Assembly (NCBI RefSeq): GCF_030697065.1
Contig: NZ_JAUYQU010000021.1
Coordinates: 1 to 53,028, forward strand
DNA: 53,028 bases
From: Bradyrhizobium sp.
GTDB lineage: Bacteria > Pseudomonadota > Alphaproteobacteria > Rhizobiales > Xanthobacteraceae
Direction of reading: 5' to 3'
How positions within the stretch are numbered: position 1 is the stretch's first letter; each line of letters opens with the position of its first letter. The notes under the pieces were generated by a model. That model was not told the DNA's origin, made no database searches, and worked only from the letters and a program-made list of their open reading frames with translations. Position numbers and translations under genes: made by a program. Positions 1 to 8,190 of the stretch are shown in pieces.

Positions 1-116
1 ACGACATGGCGAGCATCATGGGCGGGAACTACCCCGGCGCCGGCATCACGCTTGGGCCCGCACTGACCTTCGGCTATATCGCGGGCCGGCATATCGCAGG
101 AGCGGCGAAGCAGTAA
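1..116 (+). CDS. C-terminal end of a FAD-binding dehydrogenase (partial)
   Basis: Only the last 37 codons are inside the window, read in the frame that ends at the TAA at 114-116. The visible tail contains GGNYPGAGITLGPALTFGY followed by IAGRHIA. This glycine-rich stretch resembles the final FAD-contacting segment of the fumarate reductase/3-ketosteroid dehydrogenase flavoprotein family, where a G-P-A-L-T-F-G-Y-I-A-R-H pattern closes the protein. The substrate cannot be told from this fragment. The next gene starts 118 bases downstream on the same strand. Confidence 0.65.
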   Translation, partial: DMASIMGGNYPGAGITLGPALTFGYIAGRHIAGAAKQ

Positions 117-234
117 AATCTCCGCGATGGACCGATTCATCGTTCAATCGACGGATGCACGCGGCAAACGCCCTGTTAGCATGGAAGCAGCCATTCCAGC
201 ACAGGAATGCGAAACCAACGCGAAAGGAAGAGCC

Positions 235-657
235 ATGGCTCATGTTGGAAGCTGCTTTTGCGGCGCGGTCAAACTGGAGGTCACAGGTGAGCCGGAGGCC
301 ATGGGCTATTGCCACTGCCGTTCCTGCCAGTCGTGGTCGGGCGGGCCCGTCAACGCGTTCAGCCTGTGGAAGCCGGCGGCCGTGCGGATCACCCAGGGCG
401 CAGAGCATGTGGCGATGTTCCAGAAGACCCCCCTCAGCCAGCGCCAGTACTGCGCGAGGTGCGGCGGCCATCTGATGAACAATCATCCGCCGCTCGGCCT
501 CGTCGATGTGTTCGCGGCGACGATCCCGACGCTCGCCTTCACCCCCGGCGTTCACGTCAATTACGCCGAATCCGTGCTGCCCATCCGCGACGGCCTGCCG
601 AAGCTGAAGGATTTCCCGAAGGAATTCGGTGGCTCGGGCGAGGCGATGGCGGAATAG
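235..657 (+). CDS. GFA-family (glutathione-dependent formaldehyde-activating-like) zinc protein
   Basis: A 140-residue protein. The ATG at 235 is chosen because AAAGGAAGAG lies just upstream and the family motif begins at once; a longer reading from 127 adds no recognisable sequence. The cysteine pattern is that of GFA/CENP-V proteins: C7 and C9 (CFC), C26, C28 and C31 (CHCRSC), then C73 and C76 (CARC). These bind a structural and a catalytic-type zinc in the family. Many GFA proteins are annotated as S-hydroxymethylglutathione synthase, but most members have no proven activity, so the function is left open. It converges with the hydrolase at 758, with a long inverted repeat between them. Confidence 0.85.
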   Translation: MAHVGSCFCGAVKLEVTGEPEAMGYCHCRSCQSWSGGPVNAFSLWKPAAVRITQGAEHVAMFQKTPLSQRQYCARCGGHLMNNHPPLGLVDVFAATIPTLAFTPGVHVNYAESVLPIRDGLPKLKDFPKEFGGSGEAMAE

Positions 658-687
658 CGATCGTCATATCCGGCGGCGAGGCAGGCA

Positions 688-743
688 ACCTGCAATTCGA
701 GAGGATCCTAAACTTCGGATCTCCTCGATTTGCGATTGCAGGT
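688..743. terminator. Inverted repeat between convergent genes, possible bidirectional terminator
   Basis: The arms begin ACCTGCAAT at 688 and end ATTGCAGGT at 743, with a second pairing block (TCGAGAGGATCC with GGATCTCCTCGA) around an 8-base loop. A few unpaired bases sit on the right arm. A T-rich tail (GATTTTTCT) follows on the plus strand. The position between the convergent GFA gene and hydrolase fits a terminator serving the plus-strand gene and perhaps both. Confidence 0.5.
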
Positions 744-757
744 ATTGAGTGATTTTT

Positions 758-1588
758 CTAGGCCAGCGCAGGCGCAGCCGTGGCGTCTTCCACGCGCACG
801 ACGTGTTGCGCGATCCTGCCCGCCACCTCGCCGGCATGCGTCGCAATCATGAAGTGCGCGGCGCCGGCAATCGCGGCCGTGGCTGCGTTCGGTATGAATT
901 GGCCGAGCAACTGGTTGGCACGTCGGACGGCAGGATGGCTGTCCTCGCCCCACAACACCAGCGTCGGAGTCCCGATCGTCGTGAGCAGGTCGGGCGTCAG
1001 ATCAAAGTCATAGGCGCTGGCCCAGTCCAGCAGATTCACGGGCGTGGTTTGCGATGCGTAATCGCGAACGCGTTGCGGCCAAGCGGCGAAAGTACCTGCG
1101 CCGCCATAGAAATCGATCATCTTTTCGATCGCGGCGTTGTCACCGGCCTGATAGGCGCCGGTATAGGCGTCCGACATGGTTCGGAATGCCAGATAGTGGC
1201 GGTACTCGCCCACGTGCCGCAAGATTTCCGGCGCGGGCGCTTCGGCAATGGTCAGGCTCTGCAACGGCACGCGCCCGCGCAACGCGACGGCGACCGCGGA
1301 CAGGCCGCCAAACGAGTGTCCCACCAGGTGCACCGGGCAGCCTGCGCAACGGATCACCGCTTCGAGCGCCTCGGCTTCGTGAGCAATATCGGTGTCGGCA
1401 ACGCTGCGGCGTTCCTGCGTGCCGCCATAACCAAGCAGACTGGTCGTGACGACGCGAAACCTGTCCTTCCACTGCGCCATCACCGGCCGCCATGCGGCGC
1501 CGGTGCTGCATGAGCCCGGCACCAACACAACGGTCGGGCCGGTTCCGGCTTCGTCGTAATCGATGCATCCGCCTGCGTGTTCGATCAT
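758..1588 (-). CDS. Alpha/beta hydrolase
   Basis: A 276-residue cytosolic hydrolase of the alpha/beta fold. The nucleophile elbow is GHSFGG with Ser92. The oxyanion-hole region is LVPGSCSTG near residue 22. The acidic residue probably lies in LVLWGEDSHPAV, and the catalytic His in GAAHFMIATH near residue 247. The ATG at 1588 has GAGGA nine bases upstream. It is the last gene of a minus-strand set behind a soluble methyltransferase and an MddA-like methyltransferase, but a hairpin at 1651-1684 may separate it from them. The substrate is unknown; esterases, C-C hydrolases and haloperoxidase-like enzymes all share these motifs. Confidence 0.85.
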   Translation of the reverse strand: MIEHAGGCIDYDEAGTGPTVVLVPGSCSTGAAWRPVMAQWKDRFRVVTTSLLGYGGTQERRSVADTDIAHEAEALEAVIRCAGCPVHLVGHSFGGLSAVAVALRGRVPLQSLTIAEAPAPEILRHVGEYRHYLAFRTMSDAYTGAYQAGDNAAIEKMIDFYGGAGTFAAWPQRVRDYASQTTPVNLLDWASAYDFDLTPDLLTTIGTPTLVLWGEDSHPAVRRANQLLGQFIPNAATAAIAGAAHFMIATHAGEVAGRIAQHVVRVEDATAAPALA

Positions 1589-1650
1589 GGTATGCGTTCC
1601 TCAAAATCGGGCAAAATACTTCAAACAAAATTCTCATCGGATAAACACAC

Positions 1651-1684
1651 GGCCGCCGTACCAACTATGGATCGGTACGACGGC
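1651..1684 (-). terminator. Hairpin downstream of the methyltransferase gene
   Basis: Twelve-base arms GGCCGCCGTACC (1651-1662) and GGTACGACGGCC (1673-1684) pair with one mismatch around a 10-base loop. On the minus strand the hairpin follows the stop at 1702 and leads into GTGTGTTTATCC. It may be a weak intrinsic terminator or processing site before the hydrolase gene. Confidence 0.4.
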
Positions 1685-1701
1685 CGGCACCACAGAACCG
1701 A

Positions 1702-2544
1702 TCAGCGCCGGGTGATCACGATTTCGAGGTATTCACTGGGAACGATCATCGTGCCGTCTTCGGCGCGATTCATCCGTCCGATCAACGCCAGCAGGTCTTC
1801 TCGCAGTCCACTCTGGTTGGCGGTGTCGAGCGCGGCGAAAGCCTTGAGCATCGGACCGTAGTAGTTCCTGAAGATTTCCAGGAAGTGCTCCGGCGACCGG
1901 TAACGGAACATGAAGTTCCGCGGCACGGCATTGATCACGAGCGCCGAAGGCCCGAACATTTCCGTGATGCGTGGCCGGGTGCCCCACAATGCGGGCGACC
2001 TCGCACCGGCCGGCGGCGGCAGATACTTGCCGAGCGTCTTGAAGAGCTGCCCGATGAAGCCTTCCGGCGTCCAGTTGGCGAGACCGATCTTGCCGCCGCT
2101 CCGGCATACCCGCAGCATTTCCGCCGCAGCCCGGTCCTGGTCCGGCGTGAACATGACGCCAAAAGTCGAGACAACGACGTCGAAACTTCCGTCGGCAAAG
2201 GGCAGCGCTTCGGCATCCGCCTCCCTGAAATCGATCGACAGGCCGTCCGCCGCGGCGCGCAGCCGGCCGCGCTCGAGCAGGCTCGGCACGTAATCGGTGG
2301 ATACGACGTCGCACCAGCGGCGGGCCGCGGCGAGCGTGGCATTGCCGTTACCGGCGGCGATGTCGAGCACTTTCTGCCCGGCGCGGATATCGAGGGCTTC
2401 GCACAGCTCCTCGCCGACGATCTGAAGCGTGGTGCCGACCACGGCGTAATCGCCGGATGACCACGCGCCTTGCTGGCGGGTCTTGAGGGCTGACAGATCG
2501 ACCGGGCTGGGCTGGGCGCTCTGAACGGCGGTAGATGCAACCAT
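1702..2544 (-). CDS. Class I SAM-dependent methyltransferase
   Basis: A 280-residue protein. The start at 2544 is preferred over a longer frame because GGAGAA lies six bases upstream of that ATG. Motif I is VLDIAAGNGNATLAAA, the SAM-binding glycine loop of Methyltransf_11/25 enzymes. It is followed by an acidic ribose-binding residue in STDYVPSLL, then EADAEALPFADGSFDVV (motifs II-III). The C-terminal half (WTPEGFIGQLF onward) resembles small-molecule methyltransferases, but the acceptor cannot be named. It follows the MddA-like gene by 79 bases that contain a perfect hairpin, so the two are probably co-transcribed with possible attenuation. Confidence 0.85.
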   Translation of the reverse strand: MVASTAVQSAQPSPVDLSALKTRQQGAWSSGDYAVVGTTLQIVGEELCEALDIRAGQKVLDIAAGNGNATLAAARRWCDVVSTDYVPSLLERGRLRAAADGLSIDFREADAEALPFADGSFDVVVSTFGVMFTPDQDRAAAEMLRVCRSGGKIGLANWTPEGFIGQLFKTLGKYLPPPAGARSPALWGTRPRITEMFGPSALVINAVPRNFMFRYRSPEHFLEIFRNYYGPMLKAFAALDTANQSGLREDLLALIGRMNRAEDGTMIVPSEYLEIVITRR

Positions 2545-2592
2545 GATTGTTCTCCGTTTGGGTTCGTTGGTGGTGTTGATGCGAGAGAGGAT

Positions 2593-2616
2593 GGGCCCGC
2601 CGCGACCGGCGGGCCC
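2593..2616 (-). terminator. Perfect 9-bp hairpin between two methyltransferase genes
   Basis: GGGCCCGCC (2593-2601) and GGCGGGCCC (2608-2616) form a perfect stem with a 6-base loop, only 7 bases past the stop of the upstream gene. No T-run follows on the minus strand, so it may attenuate or stabilise the transcript rather than end it. Confidence 0.4.
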
Positions 2617-2623
2617 GGATGAT

Positions 2624-3400
2624 TTACCGTTCAGCGGGTCGCGACCCCGCAATCGGCCGGTCGTCGGACTTGCGGCCGCCGGGCAGCGGAATCAGCATCG
2701 AAACGCGCTCCCGGTAGCGGCGGTACTCGTCGCCAAACGCTCCGATCAGATCGCGCTCTTCAAGCTGTATGGCGATCAGGATGTAGCCGGTGGTCGCCAG
2801 CGCGAACAGCAGGTGGCCTGCGGTCATCGTCGGTGTCGCCCAGAAGGCGAGCAGGAAGCTCAGATAGAGCGGATGGCGCACCACCCGGTAGAGCAGCGGC
2901 GTGTGGAATTTCGCCGCCGGCAGATCCCGGCCGAACGGCCGAGCGAACACCTGGCTGAGGCCGAACAGCTCGAAATGGCTGAGCATGAAGGTGCTCGCAA
3001 ACAGCATCGCCCAGCCCAGCAAGGAAACGGCCTGCAGCGCGACTGCAATGAATGGGCTGTCGACCGTCCAGACCGGCGCGGGCATCGGCCGCCATTGCCA
3101 GTAAAGCAGCAACAGCACGAGACTGGAGATCAGCACATACGTGCTGCGCTCGATCGAGGGCGGCACGAAGCGCGTCCACCATCGCTTGAAACCCTGGCGC
3201 GCCATCACGCTGTGTTGAACGGCGAACAGCACCAGCAGCATGGTGTTGATAATCGCGCTTTCGATCAATGGGCCGGCAATGCCCGAATCGATCGACTTCG
3301 GAACCACCCAGTTGCCGACGAAACCGATGGCATAAAGGATGGTGACGAAAAACACGGCATAGGCGCATATGCCATAGGAAACCGCCAAGAGACCTGTCAT
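2624..3400 (-). CDS. mddA: MddA/NnrU-type integral membrane methyltransferase
   Basis: A 258-residue protein with about five hydrophobic segments (near residues 5-30, 50-68, 85-102, 118-140 and 180-205). The C-terminal half carries [13 protein letters not shown], then [20 protein letters not shown] and [21 protein letters not shown]. This is the cofactor region of the isoprenylcysteine carboxyl-methyltransferase/NnrU superfamily, and the HFxLFGLxQV block resembles MddA. Known MddA enzymes methylate methanethiol to dimethyl sulfide with SAM and were characterised in Bradyrhizobium and Pseudomonas. The ATG at 3400 has AAGGAGC eight bases upstream. It heads a minus-strand cluster divergent from the AraC-TPR regulator. 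Another membrane methylation substrate is possible. Confidence 0.65.
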   Translation of the reverse strand: MTGLLAVSYGICAYAVFFVTILYAIGFVGNWVVPKSIDSGIAGPLIESAIINTMLLVLFAVQHSVMARQGFKRWWTRFVPPSIERSTYVLISSLVLLLLYWQWRPMPAPVWTVDSPFIAVALQAVSLLGWAMLFASTFMLSHFELFGLSQVFARPFGRDLPAAKFHTPLLYRVVRHPLYLSFLLAFWATPTMTAGHLLFALATTGYILIAIQLEERDLIGAFGDEYRRYRERVSMLIPLPGGRKSDDRPIAGSRPAER

Positions 3401-3457
3401 TAAAATGCTCCTTATCTCAAGAAATTGCTCCTGATTGAACCTATTCCCCGTTCCGAA

Positions 3458-3475
3458 GACCTAGACTGAGAGGTC
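3458..3475. promoter_or_regulatory. Small inverted repeat in a divergent promoter region
   Basis: GACCT, eight bases, then AGGTC, in the 169-bp gap between the MddA-like gene and the AraC-TPR gene. It is a possible operator for one or both. Short palindromes arise often by chance, so this is only a candidate. Confidence 0.25.
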
Positions 3476-3569
3476 AGCCGTTTTCTATCCAGTTCGCGAC
3501 AGAGCTATCCCGATCATGAACTTTTTCAGCGAAACGGTTGTTCAACGTCATATCGCCGGAGAGTCTTCC

Positions 3570-5105
3570 ATGACTGCATGTCCCAACCGGGCTTCGAGCA
3601 CGCCGCTGCTGCCGCGCGGCGTCCGCCGCGCGCTCGATGCGATGCGCGCGAATGTCGGGCGCGACTGGAGCGTGAGCGAACTGGCCGAGGCCGCGGGCCT
3701 GTCCAGCCGCACGCTGCAGCGGCAATTCCGGGAATTTCTCGGCAAGACGCCGCAAGCGGCCCTGCGTGACATCCGGTTCGAGACAGCGCGCCGCGAACTG
3801 CTCCAGGGCGTTCCCGATGCAAAAGTGATGGATGTCGCTCAGCGCTGCGGCTTCCCACATTCCGGGCGGTTTTCCGTCGAATATCGTCGCCGTTTCGGAG
3901 AAACGCCCTCGCAGACGGTGAAGCGTCAGGATGTCTTTGCCGATGCGCTAAGGTCGATGCCGTCGTTTACGATCCCTACCCGCGATCGGCCCACCATCGC
4001 CCTGGGCCCGATCGACACCGGCCCGGAAAATCGCGATATCGCGGAAAGCATCGCCGATGAGCTTGCTATCGCACTCGCGCGGGCCGGCGCCGCCGTGGTC
4101 CGGCAACCGGGCGCGGCACGCTACCATTTGATCGGCGCTATCAGCGGAACGGACCGGCAATCGCGCCTGACTTTCCGGCTGATGGATGCCGAAACCGGCC
4201 GTCATCTGACCGCCTATCGATCCGACGGTGCGCCTGGTCATGACGCCGCTCTCGACGAGCATCTGGCCACCAAGATCATCGCGGCGATGCAGCCGTGCCT
4301 GCGGCTCGCGGAAATCGACCGCGCCAGCCGCAAGCCGCAGGCCGAGCTGAGCCCGCACGACATGGCGTTGCGGGCGATGCCCTGGGTGCTGTCGCTCAAT
4401 GCCGAGGGCAATGCGCACGCGCTTGACCTGCTGGAACGCGCGATGGAGCGCGATCCCGACAATGCACTGGCGACCGCACTGGCGGCGTGGGCGTATGGCC
4501 AGCGCGTGGTCTACCATTTCGCCTCGACTCCGAACGAGGACCGCGCCAAGAGCGCTGAATTGGCGCGCAAGGCGCAGACTCTTGGCGGAGACGCGACCGT
4601 GCTTGCCATTCTCGGCAACACCTTCACCTTCCTGCACGACCTCGAAGCAGCGGAAGTGATGATCCGCAAGGCTCTCTCGATCGATGGCGGCTCGGCCTGG
4701 GCGTGGAGCCGCAGCGGATGGCTCGACGTCTACAACAACGAGGCGGACTCAGGCATCGAGCGGCTCAAGATCGCGCTCGACCTCGCACCGGATGACAGCC
4801 TCGCGTTCAACAGCATGGTCGGCATCGGCTGCGCGCATTTCGAGTCGGGCCGTTATGCCGAGGCGGCCCATTGGCAGCAACGCGCGCTGGCCGAACATCC
4901 GTCAGCGACCTGGATCCACCGCACCATGTGCCCCGCCTACGTTCTGGTGGGAGCGGAGACCGAGGCCCGCCGCAGCGTGACCGCGTTGCGAGAGCACTAT
5001 CCCGACCTGACCGTTTCGGAAGTGCAGCGTGGCCTGCCACCGCTGCCGCAATCCTATTGCGACCGGGTATTCGACGCGCTGCACAGTGTGGGCCTGCCGC
5101 TCTAG
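3570..5105 (+). CDS. AraC-type regulator fused to a TPR domain
   Basis: A 511-residue predicted cytosolic protein. The ATG at 3570 is preferred to an in-frame ATG at 3516 because CCGGAGAG lies seven bases upstream. Residues about 15-120 form an AraC/XylS DNA-binding domain with both helix-turn-helix units: AEAAGLSSRTLQRQFREFLG, then VAQRCGFPHSGRFSVEYRRR and FGETPSQTVKR. Residues about 135-240 (PTIALGPIDTGPENRDIAE and beyond) resemble the FlgO/TolB-like segment found before TPRs in CadC-like regulators and some adenylate cyclases. The rest is TPR-like helical repeats ending near residue 480. In that architecture the DNA-binding domain is more often an OmpR-type winged helix, so the AraC unit is unusual. 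It is divergent from the methyltransferase cluster and may control it. Confidence 0.8.
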   Translation: MTACPNRASSTPLLPRGVRRALDAMRANVGRDWSVSELAEAAGLSSRTLQRQFREFLGKTPQAALRDIRFETARRELLQGVPDAKVMDVAQRCGFPHSGRFSVEYRRRFGETPSQTVKRQDVFADALRSMPSFTIPTRDRPTIALGPIDTGPENRDIAESIADELAIALARAGAAVVRQPGAARYHLIGAISGTDRQSRLTFRLMDAETGRHLTAYRSDGAPGHDAALDEHLATKIIAAMQPCLRLAEIDRASRKPQAELSPHDMALRAMPWVLSLNAEGNAHALDLLERAMERDPDNALATALAAWAYGQRVVYHFASTPNEDRAKSAELARKAQTLGGDATVLAILGNTFTFLHDLEAAEVMIRKALSIDGGSAWAWSRSGWLDVYNNEADSGIERLKIALDLAPDDSLAFNSMVGIGCAHFESGRYAEAAHWQQRALAEHPSATWIHRTMCPAYVLVGAETEARRSVTALREHYPDLTVSEVQRGLPPLPQSYCDRVFDALHSVGLPL

Positions 5106-5397
5106 GGATGGCGCTGCCGGCAAGACTGGCTCGTTGGCTGGCTCCAGCGGCCAGCACGGCGATCGTGAATTCTCGCCTTGACGCAGAGTCCTCCGATGAG
5201 AGGAGGCTGCGTCCCCGTCCGGGCGAGTCGATTCCAAAAAGCAATAGGTGAAAATCCTTTAGCGTCAGCTAGCCGTTTCGCGCCACGCAATGATGTCCCC
5301 GGCTTGCGCCGTCATGGAAATGCCGCTGTATCGGAATGTATGCGGTGGGACACCACTGCTGTTTCTTTCGATACCATTTATACCGGGACTGATTGTG

Positions 5398-6552
5398 ATG
5401 GATGATAGCGAACAATTTTCAGTTTTGATCGGCAATATTTACGACGCCGTGCTCGATCCCGACCACCGAATCGCGGTTCTCGACAGGATTGCAGACTTCG
5501 CCGGCGGCCATTCGGGAGGCCTGCTCTCGAAGCATGCCGTGGGCGATTCGTTGGGCAACACCCTGGAAAACGCCGACCTTTTGTATTGCTACATCGGCCA
5601 TGACCCCGAGAGCCTGCGGGCCTATTCCGAGAGCTATCCGAAGCTCGTCTCCGCGGCGGACCCGCTGTCGGTCGGAGTCGAGCAGATCGTAAGCACCACG
5701 GACCTCATGTCTTATGAGGAATTTCGCCGCGGCCGGTTTTATCGGGAATGGGCCCGGCCGCACGGCTGGATCGACATTGCCAGCGCGGTTATCGAAAAAT
5801 CGGCAAACAGCTGTACAGTTCTCAGTGTCGCACGGCGTGAGGGCAGCGGCCTCGTCGACGCCGACATGCGCCGCCGCATGGCGCTGGTCGTTCCCCACGT
5901 CCGCCGCGCAGTGTTGATCGGCAGAACCATCCATCGCAAGGAAGCCGAGGCGACATGCCTGACGGGTATTCTCGACGGGCTGAGCGCCGGCATGATCCTC
6001 GTCGACGCCGACGGCCGCATCGTCCACTCCAATACCGCCGGCAACACCATACTCGCCGCCGCCGACTTTCTGCGCAGAACGTCCTGCGGACGGCTTGCCG
6101 GTGATGCGCCTGTCAACGCGGCCTTGCGTGAGTTGCTCGTTGCAGCCGGCGCCGGCGATTCGGCGCTCGGCATCAAGGGCATTGCGCTGCCGCTGACCGA
6201 CCGCCATGGCGAACGCCACGTCGCACATGTGCTCCCGCTGACCTCGGGCGCACGCCGCGACGCCGGCCGGGCCTACAATGCGGTCGCCGCCTTGTTCGTT
6301 CGCAAAGCGGCTATCGAGGCCTGCCCGTCCTCCGCGATCATTGGCGAGATTTACAAGTTGACGCCGACCGAGCTGCGCGTGCTGCTTGCCATCGTCCATG
6401 TCGGCGGCGTTCCTGAGGTCGCGGCGTCGCTCGGCGTCGCCGCGACTACCGTCAAGACTCATCTCGCCCGCTTGTTTGAAAAGACCGGCGTCGGCCGTCA
6501 GGCCGACCTGGTCAAGCTGGTGGCGGGATTCGCCACGCCGCTGGCGAGCTGA
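5398..6552 (+). CDS. LuxR-family transcriptional regulator with PAS-like sensor region
   Basis: A 384-residue protein. The ATG at 5398 begins MDDSEQFSVLIGNIYDAVLDP, a common start for rhizobial LuxR regulators of this type; a longer frame from 5290 adds nothing recognisable. The N-terminal 200 residues are an undefined helical region. A PAS-like segment sits near residues 215-245 (ILDGLSAGMILVDADGRIV, then HSNTAGNTIL). The C-terminal 60 residues are a GerE/LuxR helix-turn-helix: LTPTELRVLLAIVHVGG, VAASLGVAATTVKTHLARLF, EKTGVGRQADLVKLV. No autoinducer-binding domain or receiver phosphoacceptor is evident. The ligand and targets are unknown. The upstream ribosome-binding site is weak. Confidence 0.8.
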   Translation: MDDSEQFSVLIGNIYDAVLDPDHRIAVLDRIADFAGGHSGGLLSKHAVGDSLGNTLENADLLYCYIGHDPESLRAYSESYPKLVSAADPLSVGVEQIVSTTDLMSYEEFRRGRFYREWARPHGWIDIASAVIEKSANSCTVLSVARREGSGLVDADMRRRMALVVPHVRRAVLIGRTIHRKEAEATCLTGILDGLSAGMILVDADGRIVHSNTAGNTILAAADFLRRTSCGRLAGDAPVNAALRELLVAAGAGDSALGIKGIALPLTDRHGERHVAHVLPLTSGARRDAGRAYNAVAALFVRKAAIEACPSSAIIGEIYKLTPTELRVLLAIVHVGGVPEVAASLGVAATTVKTHLARLFEKTGVGRQADLVKLVAGFATPLAS

Positions 6553-6639
6553 CACGCCTCTTGAAGGCGACCGCGGTCGTGCTCGCGCTTTCGTGAATCA
6601 AAATATTGTAATCGGGTTTCGTCCGAACGGAGGATGACG

Positions 6640-6837
6640 ATGCACGTATTGGAAACTATCTGTGGCTCTTCCATTCAAGAGGATCGAGTCGTGTTGAAAC
6701 GAATCTTGCTGATAGGCGCCATTGTCGGAATTCTCGTTTCGCACGGGGTCGTGTTTTACAAGATAGATACCGGAGTTCGCCTGGCCGATGCAAACCAGCA
6801 GACCCCTTCAGGATCCCGCAGGGCGGCTTATTGGTGA
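6640..6837 (+). CDS. Small single-pass membrane protein
   Basis: A 65-residue reading frame. GGAGG at 6629-6633 lies six bases before the ATG at 6640. An alternative GTG or TTG start near 6690, after GAGGATCGA, would give a shorter protein starting LKRILLIGAIVG. Residues about 22-42 form one hydrophobic helix (ILLIGAIVGILVSHGVVF), followed by a short polar tail. I do not recognise the family. Coding status rests on the strong Shine-Dalgarno sequence and the membrane segment. Confidence 0.4.
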   Translation: MHVLETICGSSIQEDRVVLKRILLIGAIVGILVSHGVVFYKIDTGVRLADANQQTPSGSRRAAYW

Positions 6838-6886
6838 CGACGGCGGATTGCCCAAGCGACTGAGTTGTAACTTCCAGGAAATTGTC

Positions 6887-7139
6887 ATGACCGCCATTCG
6901 CGTCAGGATCCAGCCATTGTCGACGGACACATCGATATTGCCGGAATTGGGAACCCTGCTGAACCGCCTCGTCGATCGCTGGGTTGCCGATATTATCGCC
7001 CGTCGCGAGCGCGAAGCCGCACGCGTCGCTCCACCAGCGCGACGAGCGGGAGCACATCGGCATCCGCCGGCGTCAGCCCGGCGAAGCTTTCACCGGGACC
7101 ACCTGCGAACGGAGGCGGCTAAAGCGGCGCGGACAGTGA
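6887..7139 (+). pseudogene. Small DUF1127-like gene with a probable frameshift
   Basis: The ATG at 6887 opens a frame reading MTAIRVRIQPLS, then LLNRLVDRWVADIIARRERE, the amphipathic start and aromatic/basic middle of small rhizobial DUF1127-type proteins. After codon 47 the open frame turns into Pro/Ala/Arg-rich sequence to 7150. From 7029 in a different frame the sequence reads LHQRDEREHIGIRRRQPGE and ends at TGA 7137-7139. That matches the D-x-x-x-x-I-G-I-x-R tail of the family. One extra base near 7024-7028 would explain the split. It may be a real frameshift, a sequencing error, or two coincidental frames. Confidence 0.4.
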
Positions 7140-7208
7140 GGTCCGCGTAGTCCGGATGAAACCCTTGCGAAATCCGAGGCAAGCCCGCAACAAGGTCGAC
7201 GCGGATGC

Positions 7209-7237
7209 GGCTTACCTCTCCCCAAGGGAGAGGTGAC
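7209..7237. repeat. Short palindromic intergenic sequence
   Basis: The core CTCTCCCCAAGGGAGAG, flanked by further pairing bases, lies in the gap before the TPR gene. Such palindromes are common between genes in Bradyrhizobium genomes. It could act as a weak transcript-end structure for the small gene upstream. Confidence 0.4.
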
Positions 7238-7338
7238 GATGCTGCTCCAGTTTAACCTGATCTCATCGCGCTCTAGCCGCCGCGCGGTCCTTCCTCCGCC
7301 GCTGGCGTAATCCGGCTTTTGGGTTATCGTTCGGGCCG

Positions 7339-8187
7339 ATGTCGAAGCGCCCGCCATTTCCCGCCGGTTCCGGACGACCGAACGCCAGCGATCAGGCGCT
7401 CGAACGCGCCAGCCTTGCGTTGCGGATGCAGCGTCCCGGCGAGGCAGAGCGTATCGCGAGCGAGGTATTGAAGGCCAATCGCGGCCATGTCGGCGCGGCG
7501 CAACTGCTCGGTCAGGCGCTGCTGATGCAGAACCGCGGCGCCGAAGCGATCGCGCCGCTGCAGAAGGCCGCACGGCGCGGCGAGGATGCTGCTGTCGAGA
7601 CCTTGCTGGGCGCGGCGCTGGCCCTTGCCGGGCGTCTCGACGAGGCGCTCGAGCACTTGCGCCGGGCCGCTGCGAGGCGGCCGCCCTATCCGCCGGCATT
7701 TCTCGAGCATGGCATTCAGCTGGCAAGGGCGGGACGGTTCGAGGAGGCGATGGCGGCGCTCGAAAGCGGCCTGGCCTTCGCACCCGACGCCGTCGACATG
7801 CAACGGGAACTTGCCGCGCTTCATCTCAAGCGCAACGACCGGACAACGGCGCGCGAACTGTTGCTGCGGGCTCTCAGGCTGGCGCCGGACCGGCCCGACC
7901 TGCTGAGCGCGCTCGCCCAGGTCATGTTGCTGGATGGCGAATACGCATCCGCGGCCGACATCTTCCGGCGCGTGGTAGCGCTGCGGCCCGACGATGCCAT
8001 CGCGCGGGCGGAGTTGGGCAGATGCCTGCTGGAAATGGGGCAGCGCGACGCCGGCGAAGCCAGCATCCGGATGGCGGCACAGGAAAGACCGGAACTGTAC
8101 GGCCGCGCAATCATGTCGCTGGCGGTCGCCTCGCGCGGCCGCTTCTTCCTGCGGCCGAGCGCCGCCGCGAAATTCCTGCGCGGCTGA
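7339..8187 (+). CDS. Tetratricopeptide-repeat protein
   Basis: A 282-residue, mostly helical protein built from consecutive TPR-like units of about 34 residues from residue 18 to about 260. Recognisable units include ALERASLALRMQRPGEAERI, LLGAALALAGRLDEALEHLRRA, and LLSALAQVMLLDGEYASAADI followed by VALRPDD. No signal peptide or membrane segment is visible, so a cytosolic scaffold role is likely, with an unknown partner. The C-terminus ends in a basic, aromatic stretch (RGRFFLRPSAAAKFL). It is convergent with the next gene, leaving only three bases between the stops. Confidence 0.75.
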   Translation: MSKRPPFPAGSGRPNASDQALERASLALRMQRPGEAERIASEVLKANRGHVGAAQLLGQALLMQNRGAEAIAPLQKAARRGEDAAVETLLGAALALAGRLDEALEHLRRAAARRPPYPPAFLEHGIQLARAGRFEEAMAALESGLAFAPDAVDMQRELAALHLKRNDRTTARELLLRALRLAPDRPDLLSALAQVMLLDGEYASAADIFRRVVALRPDDAIARAELGRCLLEMGQRDAGEASIRMAAQERPELYGRAIMSLAVASRGRFFLRPSAAAKFLRG

Positions 8188-8190
8188 GGC

